From positions 1-7,121 of the forward strand of contig DUGW01000081.1 in assembly GCA_013331125.1 (NCBI GenBank): 7,121 nucleotides of DNA, written 5' to 3'. The translations under genes were made by a program, and so were the position numbers. The notes beneath the pieces are model-generated. The model searched no databases. It was not told the DNA's origin and was given only the letters and a program-made list of their open reading frames with translations. The stretch comes from Candidatus Woesearchaeota archaeon (GTDB lineage Archaea > Nanoarchaeota > Nanoarchaeia > Woesearchaeales > UBA11576). This document shows, in pieces, positions 1-4,701 of the stretch (position 1 is the stretch's first letter; each line of letters begins with the position of its first letter).

Positions 1-688
1 TGTTCACTATCTTCTTTATGTCTTCCATCCCGTGGTCTACCTTGGCAAGCACTTCCATCGAGTCTGCAGTGCCTGCCGGCGAGGTTATTGATCTTGAGCT
101 GGTCTTGGGCACTGTGTATCCTGCTGCTACGAGTATGGGCACCACCAGCATCGTGGTCCTGTTTCCTGGCACGCCTCCTATGCAGTGCTTGTCCACTATC
201 GGATGCCTGTCCAGCTTGAGTACCTGGCCGGTGTTTATCATGGCCTTGGTCAGTGAGACAGTCTCGTCGAGGTCAAGGCCTTTCACATAGCTCCCTGCCA
301 CGAAGTATGTTATCTCTACCTGTGTCAGCCTGTTGTGTACGATGTCATCGACTATGAGCATCATGTCTTCCGGGGTCAGCTGTCCTCCGTCCAGCTTCTT
401 CTTTATCAGTGCTATGGATTTGGGCTTCTCGTCGAGGGCGATGGTCACTGTGTCGTTCTGTTTCGCTCCCAGCTTGTCCAGCACCTCTTCCATGAGGCCT
501 ATCTTGCCTTTCGGGACCAGTTTGCTGGACTCTGCTATGTCAAGGACTGCGATTGTGGACTTGTTGCCTTTGGAGACCCTGAGACGGTCATTTGGATGTA
601 GGTCTAGGTCTTTCACGTCGTGATGGTTCAGTATGCATACCAGCGTGCCGCCGGTCGTTATGTCAACATCTTTCACCTGGAATCTCAT
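1..688 (-). CDS. deoA: AMP phosphorylase, archaeal DeoA type (N-terminal 229 residues, 3' end outside window)
   Basis: Archaeal AMP phosphorylase splits AMP (also CMP and UMP) with phosphate to give the base and ribose 1,5-bisphosphate in the cytoplasm, the first step of the AMP/form III RuBisCO salvage route. Translation of the minus strand from the ATG at 686-688 stays open to the window edge. Residues 1-85 match the extra N-terminal domain that separates archaeal AMP phosphorylases from bacterial thymidine phosphorylases. A helical domain follows (about 97-155), then two family signatures: DKHCIGGVPGNRTT (166-179), the glycine-rich phosphate-binding loop, and KTSSRSITSPAGTADSMEVL (195-214). 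Family members are about 500 residues, so less than half is visible. A Shine-Dalgarno AAGGTG (694-699) lies 5 bases before the ATG and fixes the start. The gene begins 55 bases after the AI-2E family gene on the same strand, so it may be cotranscribed with it. The assignment to AMP phosphorylase rather than thymidine phosphorylase rests on the N-terminal domain and the archaeal context. Confidence 0.94.
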   Translation of the reverse strand, partial: MRFQVKDVDITTGGTLVCILNHHDVKDLDLHPNDRLRVSKGNKSTIAVLDIAESSKLVPKGKIGLMEEVLDKLGAKQNDTVTIALDEKPKSIALIKKKLDGGQLTPEDMMLIVDDIVHNRLTQVEITYFVAGSYVKGLDLDETVSLTKAMINTGQVLKLDRHPIVDKHCIGGVPGNRTTMLVVPILVAAGYTVPKTSSRSITSPAGTADSMEVLAKVDHGMEDIKKIVN

Positions 689-693
689 TTCTG

Positions 694-699
694 CACCTT
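694..699 (-). promoter_or_regulatory. Shine-Dalgarno site of the AMP phosphorylase gene
   Basis: On the minus strand AAGGTG stands 5 bases before the ATG at 686-688. It supports that ATG as the real start of a gene cut off by the window edge. A TATA-like AT-rich stretch (TTACAAAAGATAA, about 720-732) lies further upstream and could give the gene its own promoter, but it is a weak match. Confidence 0.7.
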
Positions 700-743
700 T
701 AGTTCTGCATCTCTACGTCTTATCTTTTGTAAGGCCTTGAGCA

Positions 744-1919
744 TCAAAGCCTTATGTTATGTTTCTGCTGTTCATAGAGCTTCAATGATGTCATGAACAT
801 CGCCAGTATGAGCGGGCCTATCAGTATCCCGATTATGCCGAACACTGCCAGCCCTCCGAATACGCCGAGCAGTATGAGCAATGGATGCATCTTTGCCCTG
901 TCTCCGATGATCTTGGGCTTGAGTATGTTGTCTATCATCGATATCACGAACATGCCGAACAGGAACAGGCCTATGGCCTTGTATACCAGGACAGTGCTTC
1001 CTATGGTCACTGCGTCTATCAGCATATAGAATGACAGGGGCAGCCACACCAGTGCTCCTCCCACAAATGGGACGAAGACAGCTATTGTCGTCAGGAATCC
1101 GAAGAGTATAGGTGATGGTGCGCCCAAAAGGAAATAGCCGATCGCGGCGACTGTGCCCTGTATGATTGCCATCACGACTGCGCCGTAGAGTGTGGCATGC
1201 ATCACGTCGTTGAATTTGCTGACTATGTTCTCGCTGACCTGCTTGTCCAGGGGAAGGGCATCCTTTATCGCCTGTAGCCATTCATCTCCCTGCTTGAGGA
1301 AATAGTATGTCATGAACAGTATGAAGAAGAACTGGAGGAATATTGTGGGAAGGTTCAGCACAAGGTCTGATGCTTTCTTGACCAGTCCGGCTGCGAGCAT
1401 CAGCGCACCTTCTTTCATATGGCTCCTGATGTCTATGCCATACTTCTCTGACTGCTGTGCCACGTATTCGTAGACTCCGCAACCGAACCTTGTCGGCTCC
1501 TTGCAATAGCCTGTCATGCCGCTTTCAGAGACCTGGTCCTTGACGTATTGGTACGCGCCTATGCTCTCTTTGGTGACTGTGCTGACTATGAGTATCATCG
1601 GGAAAAGGACAAGTAGGAAGAGCAGGAAGACCACTGCGCCTGCTGCAAAACCCTTCCTCTTCAGCATCATCCTGAAGCCTTCATATGCTGGGTGGAGGAC
1701 ATACGCCAGTATGGCGCTGACGACTATGACTGTGAAGAACGGTTTGACTATGAATGCTGAAGCGGCTGTGATAGCTATGAAGAAAAGGACGAATGCGACA
1801 TGCCTCGAGCACACCTGTTTATCTTTCTTGTCATCATGATGCACGGTCCAGGTATGGCTGGCAGTTGAAGGGCGGGATGCTGTCGCTGTGGCAGATGGTC
1901 TCTTCTTTGTCTTGTTCAT
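744..1919 (-). CDS. AI-2E/PerM family (UPF0118) integral membrane transporter-like protein
   Basis: This is a 391-residue polytopic membrane protein of the AI-2E exporter/PerM family. Members have been linked to export of autoinducer-2 or to Na+/H+ exchange; the archaeal substrate is unknown. Residues 1-38 form a polar, Thr/Ser/Ala-rich tail. Hydrophobic segments lie at about 40-75 and 90-113. A soluble-looking central part (114-185) contains two cysteines (C139, C147). The family hallmarks follow: FFFILFMTYYFLKQG (197-211), IIQGTVAAIGYFLLGAPSP (252-270), VPFVGGALVWLP (283-294), DNILKPKIIGDRAKMHPLLI (330-349) and GVFGGLAVFGIIGILIGPLI (352-371). The length is normal for the family. The start overlaps the stop of the upstream PH-like gene in the sequence ATGA, typical of translational coupling, which supports the long polar N-terminus. 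The family call is firm; the transported compound cannot be inferred. Confidence 0.93.
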   Translation of the reverse strand: MNKTKKRPSATATASRPSTASHTWTVHHDDKKDKQVCSRHVAFVLFFIAITAASAFIVKPFFTVIVVSAILAYVLHPAYEGFRMMLKRKGFAAGAVVFLLFLLVLFPMILIVSTVTKESIGAYQYVKDQVSESGMTGYCKEPTRFGCGVYEYVAQQSEKYGIDIRSHMKEGALMLAAGLVKKASDLVLNLPTIFLQFFFILFMTYYFLKQGDEWLQAIKDALPLDKQVSENIVSKFNDVMHATLYGAVVMAIIQGTVAAIGYFLLGAPSPILFGFLTTIAVFVPFVGGALVWLPLSFYMLIDAVTIGSTVLVYKAIGLFLFGMFVISMIDNILKPKIIGDRAKMHPLLILLGVFGGLAVFGIIGILIGPLILAMFMTSLKLYEQQKHNIRL

Positions 1920-2572
1920 ATGCTGCCACCGCCCTGCCCTGATATGTCCTCATCAAGAGGTTCTTCGCCAGCGGTAGACGTGGAAGTACCTGATGCAGGG
2001 GTGCCTGGACTGCCAGTGCCTGTTGTCGTCGCTGTTGCGCCTGAATATCTGGCCTTCTCTGCCGCCATCTGCGCTGACTCGTCCCTCATCTTCTGCTGTG
2101 CCTGCTGCATCCTGAACCTCTGCTGTGAGAAGTTATAGTATTGCACGAGCTGTTCAAGGTAGGTCTTTATCTGCGTCACATTGGATATGGGACCCAGGGA
2201 GAATTCTTTGTTCAGTATTATGGATCCTGTGTTGAATATCTTGTCGAACAGGTTCTGTTTCAGCTTCGCCTCTGTGAAGTTGGCGTATAGGAATGTGGCC
2301 GGTTTCTTGCCTTCATAATCTACCCTGTTCGTGAAGAACATATACTTGTATTTTTGGAACTGCACATAATAGAGAATGCCCTGCACTGATATCATCACCA
2401 GTAGCACAGCCACTATGAGTACCGTGACTATCACTGGGATCTGTATGTTGAGAAGCTTCGCGTTTATGTATATCCCGAGGTAGAATACAGGTGCCATCGC
2501 CAATAGGCCTATTGCCCTTGGCAGTACCATCCTCTTTATTGTAGGATGCAGTGTATACTGCGGCAGTTCCAT
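1916..2572 (-). CDS. PH-like (bPH2/DUF304-style) two-helix membrane protein with low-complexity tail
   Basis: This 218-residue protein has two probable membrane helices (about 20-38 and 45-70). A compact domain of about 75 residues follows (YKYMFFTNRVDYEG at 75-88 through LGPISNVTQIKTYLEQLVQ at 126-144). The order 'membrane helices, then YxF-T-R-V-Y-G, I..A..T.A.L.Q.L.DKIF.TG.I.LN, then I.N...I..YLEQL' matches bacterial-type PH domains found after membrane helices in YdbS-like proteins. This is pattern recognition, not a database result. A Gln/Met/Arg-rich, probably helical stretch (150-175) and a Thr/Gly/Ser/Pro-rich flexible tail ending in acidic residues (176-218) complete it. The ATG at 2570-2572 has a strong GAGGTGA Shine-Dalgarno at 2576-2582. 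Its stop overlaps the start of the AI-2E family gene by 4 bases, so the two membrane proteins probably act or are made together. The biochemical role is unknown. Confidence 0.8.
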   Translation of the reverse strand: MELPQYTLHPTIKRMVLPRAIGLLAMAPVFYLGIYINAKLLNIQIPVIVTVLIVAVLLVMISVQGILYYVQFQKYKYMFFTNRVDYEGKKPATFLYANFTEAKLKQNLFDKIFNTGSIILNKEFSLGPISNVTQIKTYLEQLVQYYNFSQQRFRMQQAQQKMRDESAQMAAEKARYSGATATTTGTGSPGTPASGTSTSTAGEEPLDEDISGQGGGSI

Positions 2573-2575
2573 CGT

Positions 2576-2582
2576 TCACCTC
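2576..2582 (-). promoter_or_regulatory. Strong Shine-Dalgarno site of the PH-like/AI-2E operon
   Basis: GAGGTGA on the minus strand ends 3 bases before the ATG at 2570-2572. It fixes the start of the PH-like protein. The operon start lies only 70 bases downstream of the tRNA 3' end, and I see no convincing TATA box in that gap, so read-through from the tRNA promoter is possible. Confidence 0.75.
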
Positions 2583-2605
2583 TTTTGGAAAGGATTTACA
2601 GCGAC

Positions 2606-2628
2606 AAGCCGGCCGGATGGCCTGGCTT
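2606..2628. repeat. GC-rich hairpin between tRNA-Val and the PH-like gene
   Basis: The arms AAGCC-GGCC (2606-2614) and GGCC-T-GGCTT (2619-2628) are complementary with one bulged base and a 4-base loop, giving 9 base pairs. On the minus strand it sits 14 bases past the tRNA 3' end and in the leader of the next operon. It is not followed by a T-run, so it is not a typical intrinsic terminator. It may be a processing or leader structure, or chance. Confidence 0.4.
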
Positions 2629-2642
2629 ATGAGTAAGGAAAA

Positions 2643-2756
2643 TGGTGGGCGCGCCCAGACTCGAACTGGGGACCTTCCCGACGTCAACGGGATGTTATCC
2701 ATGGCAACCAGACGAACCTATGGCAAGCCTGGCTGAAGCCACTAAACTACGCGCCC
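2643..2756 (-). tRNA. tRNA-Val (anticodon GAC) with an intron in the D-loop and an encoded CCA
   Basis: Read on the minus strand, the acceptor stem GGGCGCG (2756-2750) pairs fully with CGCGCCC (2653-2647), followed by discriminator A (2646) and an encoded CCA (2645-2643). The T-arm is CCCAG-TTCGAGT-CTGGG (2670-2654). The anticodon stem TCCCG/CGGGA closes the loop TTGACGT, with U33 and anticodon GAC, giving valine. The variable loop AGGTC has 5 bases. The D-stem is GTTT (2747-2744) with TAAC (2697-2694), where U13-U22 do not pair. Through the discriminator the gene is 111 bases, about 36 too long, and all the excess lies in the D-loop. There it folds as a bulge-helix-bulge (see the intron entry). 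Removing 36 bases leaves a 75-base tRNA plus CCA. A short T-run directly after the CCA (2642-2639) may be the terminator. Confidence 0.93.
2700..2735 (-). other. Predicted 36-nt non-canonical tRNA intron in the D-loop (bulge-helix-bulge)
   Basis: The pre-tRNA can form a 4-bp central helix TGGC (2741-2738) with GCCA (2705-2702). It is flanked by two 3-base bulges on opposite strands: TTC (2737-2735) and TGG (2701-2699). An inner 8-bp helix, AGCCAGGC (2734-2727) with GTCTGGTT (2713-2706), contains two G-U pairs and closes a 13-base loop. This is the substrate shape of the archaeal tRNA splicing endonuclease, which cuts after the second base of each bulge. That rule gives an intron of 2735-2700 and a spliced D-loop AGTGGCTTGA, slightly long at 10 bases. 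The outer helix on the exon side is weak (three A-T pairs after a G-A mismatch), so the motif is relaxed and the exact junction could move by one or two bases. The common archaeal intron site is 37/38; a D-loop site is unusual. Confidence 0.78.
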
Positions 2757-2837
2757 AAATGGGTCATTTCAGGCCTTCTGGGCCTCATAGTACATTGTAC
2801 CTCAAACTACCCAATACCTCCTTCAGGAGCAGAATCC

Positions 2838-2847
2838 ATTTATAAAT
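2838..2847 (-). promoter_or_regulatory. Possible TATA box for the tRNA-Val transcript
   Basis: The palindrome ATTTATAAAT is the best TATA match in the 141-base gap between the hydrolase stop and the tRNA. On the minus strand it would place a transcription start near 2816, leaving a leader of about 60 bases to be removed by RNase P, which is longer than usual. The match to the archaeal TATA consensus is good, but the palindrome gives no direction. Confidence 0.45.
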
Positions 2848-2897
2848 GTTACGGTAAGAAATAAGCACTGAAACCCCATCCTAAAGCCGGCCAGACA

Positions 2898-3773
2898 TCA
2901 CTCAATATCATAGAACTCATACTGCTTCAGCACTTTCAGGTCTGTGCCTGCAACTATCAGGTCCTTGCTGTCATCTGCAGCTGCCTGGCTGCCCTTAGCA
3001 CCATCCTTCCCATCTGGCCTGCGCCTTCTCTCTATCATGTCGTCAGGCACATGGTATACCCGCATCTTTTCCCTGATATCTTCAGGCAGTTTCATCAGCT
3101 CCTCTGCTGTCGCATGCCCTCCTGCCCTGATGTTCGAGCAGTCGTAGATTATCATGTCTGCATCACTGTTCTCTGCGAACACGTGCCTGTCAAGCCGGGT
3201 ATCACCGGAATACCACAGGCTCTTGCCCATATGCTCTACGTAGAATCCGCATGCTGATATGGCATGATTGGCAGGTGTTGGCGTTATCGTGAACAATCCT
3301 TCGTCATAGGTCTCATTGAGCTCCGGAGTCTTCACTTCGAAATAATCTGTGAGCTTTAGTTCCTTTCCTGGGTAGCATTCTGAAGTCCTCAATTTATGCA
3401 TCAACTGCTTCTCAAGATCTGACAGCACCTCTGGTGTCGTCACCAGCTTTGGCCTCGGCTTCCCCCCCAGCCTCTTGGAGTGCCTCCATTCCTTGTAGAA
3501 TTTCCAGAACGCAACTGTCTCGACCCCTCCCGCATGGTCAATATGGTCATGGGTTATCGCATACCTGTGCAGGTTGCCCATCACCAGCCTGTCGATACCC
3601 TCTACGGGCTGTCTCCTGCACCAAAGTGTCTTCTGGTAGCATCTGAGCATCTTCGGTAGGTTTGCCGGAGCATCAAGCAGCAGGAATGACTTACCTAACT
3701 CGAGTAGAAATGACGGATGGTTATATCTCTCTGTGAAGAAGTTTCCCATCCCTAATACATGCACCCTGAACAT
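2898..3773 (-). CDS. Metallo-beta-lactamase fold hydrolase (RNase Z-like)
   Basis: This 291-residue protein has no signal peptide or membrane segment and is presumably a cytoplasmic metal-dependent hydrolase. The N-terminus MFRVHVLGMGN is the usual first strand and G-x-G turn of the fold. The metal ligands are visible: HDHIDH (75-80, fitting HxHxDH) followed by AGG, H170 in PTPANH, D191 in YSGDT (188-192), and H241 in VYHVPDD (239-245). H170 plus the GDT motif recalls RNase Z and phosphodiesterase-type members more than antibiotic hydrolases. However, the insert between the first two motifs (about 95-160) and the charged tail (R249-K270) are not those of a standard RNase Z. The substrate cannot be named. 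The start is the ATG that gives the expected first strand. Only a weak GGGG-type site lies upstream (3783-3786), and a TATA-like TCTATATTCC (about 3790-3799) is close enough to suggest a near-leaderless transcript. The stop is TGA. Confidence 0.92.
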   Translation of the reverse strand: MFRVHVLGMGNFFTERYNHPSFLLELGKSFLLLDAPANLPKMLRCYQKTLWCRRQPVEGIDRLVMGNLHRYAITHDHIDHAGGVETVAFWKFYKEWRHSKRLGGKPRPKLVTTPEVLSDLEKQLMHKLRTSECYPGKELKLTDYFEVKTPELNETYDEGLFTITPTPANHAISACGFYVEHMGKSLWYSGDTRLDRHVFAENSDADMIIYDCSNIRAGGHATAEELMKLPEDIREKMRVYHVPDDMIERRRRPDGKDGAKGSQAAADDSKDLIVAGTDLKVLKQYEFYDIE

Positions 3774-3789
3774 CGGTTTTGACCCCTAT

Positions 3790-3799
3790 GGAATATAGA
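3790..3799 (-). promoter_or_regulatory. Weak TATA-like promoter element of the MBL-fold hydrolase
   Basis: TCTATATTCC on the minus strand is centred about 22 bases before the ATG at 3773. Archaeal transcription starts about 25 bases past the TATA box, so this would give a leaderless or nearly leaderless mRNA. This is consistent with the absence of a good Shine-Dalgarno sequence. Single-site evidence only. Confidence 0.3.
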
Positions 3800-3915
3800 G
3801 GGGGAAAGTCATTGTGGTCCCAGCCTCTGACTTCTGCCTCCCTGACATCTCTGCATCCCTATCCCCCTTGAGCATCACTGTCTGTAAGCCAGCCTCTTTT
3901 GACAGAACACCCCGT

Positions 3916-3938
3916 TTACTGATGATCTTACTGATGAT
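3916..3938. repeat. Tandem 12-bp repeat in the gap upstream of the MBL-fold gene
   Basis: TTACTGATGAT occurs twice (3916-3926 and 3928-3938) with a period of 12 bases. It lies about 145 bases upstream of the hydrolase start, inside a 238-base gap that otherwise holds the poly-T region after the surface-protein gene and no convincing gene. The period is a multiple of three, and in the open minus-strand frame 3959-3786 it would read IISK twice. Confidence 0.6.
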
Positions 3939-3961
3939 AGAAGACAGCGTCGGTGCTGCCT

Positions 3962-3998
3962 AAAAAGATTATGAAAAATGATTGAAAGATAGTAAAAA
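3962..3998 (-). terminator. Poly-T terminator region downstream of the anchored surface protein
   Basis: On the minus strand, three runs of five T (3998-3994, 3978-3974, 3966-3962) follow within 50 bases of the TAG stop at 4012-4014. Clustered U-tracts without a strong hairpin are the normal archaeal transcription stop, so the surface-protein transcript probably ends here. Confidence 0.6.
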
Positions 3999-4011
3999 TA
4001 TTATTGGAGAT

Positions 4012-4701
4012 CTATTCTTCCTTCTTCTCCCTTGTGGCGTAGAAGTATATCCCCAGACCGAGCACTATGATCAGCAGTGCCAGGAGCAGCCCTCCCCACA
4101 CCGGTGCCTTTGACTTGACATCCAGTGTCTCGACGAATTCGAGCACTCCTTCTGCATAGTTATCGAGGGATTCCCTGACGCCCTCATAGACTCCGCTGCT
4201 GACAGGCACAGTCTCCTCGTCCGAACCTACATCGACGACTCTCCTGTCCACGCTTCCTGGAGGGAGTATGTCAATCACCCTCTTGTCTCCGCCGATGTTC
4301 AGCAGTGACCAGGTGATATCAGTCCTTGCCGTGCCCACTGTCTTTGGGAAGACACCAAGGTCGCCTTCTGGCGAGTCATCCAGGTTGAGCTTGTATGTCT
4401 GCAGGTTTGTCATCTCATAGGTCTTGTAGCTGAGTGTCTCGCTGACTCCCAGTCTCATCCTGTCTGAATACACATCCCTGATTATGAAACTGTAGCTCTT
4501 TCCGTTCCAGTCATACTTGACTGTGTCTCCTCTTGGCAGAGGCAGTGTGACTTCAGGTTTCTCTTCTGAGAGGTCGAGGTAGAATATCCTTGAGGATCCT
4601 CCTCCGCCTCCACCGCCGCCACCGCCGCCGGAGCTTCCGCCTGTGCTGCATGTTCCGCAGTCAGCTGCGCATGTAGAGCATGACTCTGCGCCATTGCAGC
4701 T
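4012..4701 (-). pseudogene. C-terminal remainder of the CARDB surface protein, separated by an in-frame TGA: Gly linker, extracellular domain and membrane anchor
   Basis: These 229 codons are in the same frame as the gene that stops at 4702-4704 and end at a TAG (4012-4014). They start by completing a cysteine motif (SCNGAESCSTCAADCGTC). A linker with 11 consecutive glycines follows (codons at 4629-4597). Next comes a domain of about 180 residues I do not recognise, rich in acidic residues and beta-strand-like (FYLDLSEEKPEVTLPLPRGD, ITWSLLNIGGDKRVIDILPP). The end is one membrane helix (PVWGGLLLALLIIVLGLGIY) followed by TREKKEE. That is the layout of a C-terminal membrane anchor with a short cytoplasmic tail. 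A GTG at 4471-4473 could serve as an internal start, but it lies in the middle of the domain, has no visible signal peptide and leaves upstream coding sequence unexplained. I read this as the lost or read-through C-terminus of one 639-residue protein, not a separate gene. Confidence 0.8.
4597..4629 (-). repeat. GGN codon repeat encoding an 11-glycine linker
   Basis: Eleven consecutive GGN codons give an uninterrupted glycine tract, flanked by Gly-Gly-Ser-Ser before and Ser-Ser after. It separates the cysteine motif from the membrane-proximal domain and is probably a flexible linker. Such GC-rich triplet repeats are also prone to length changes by slippage. Confidence 0.85.

Noticed and set aside
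18..623. Open plus-strand frames opposite the left-edge gene
   Set aside because: They lie antisense to the AMP phosphorylase reading frame, whose motifs are unmistakable; their translations are Ser/Pro-rich and show no family features.
2643..2756. tRNA as an attachment site for an integrated element
   Set aside because: No integrase, no repeat of the tRNA 3' end elsewhere in the window, and the genes on both sides are ordinary cellular types.
2769..2795. 8-codon micro-ORF (MYYEAQKA) between the TATA box and the tRNA
   Set aside because: GAGGT lies only 3 bases before the ATG and the frame is too short to separate from chance; part of it is simply the AGGCC-GGCCT inverted repeat at 2771-2785.
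3919..3939. Repeated CTGATGA resembling C and D boxes of a C/D guide RNA
   Set aside because: The C box needs a purine before TGATGA and the boxes are not spaced to leave guide segments; the pattern is explained by a 12-bp tandem repeat.
4012..4473. Independent 153-residue membrane protein starting at GTG 4471-4473
   Set aside because: The same frame continues upstream without a stop to 4704 with coherent Cys-rich, Gly-linker and domain sequence, so the GTG is internal (valine).
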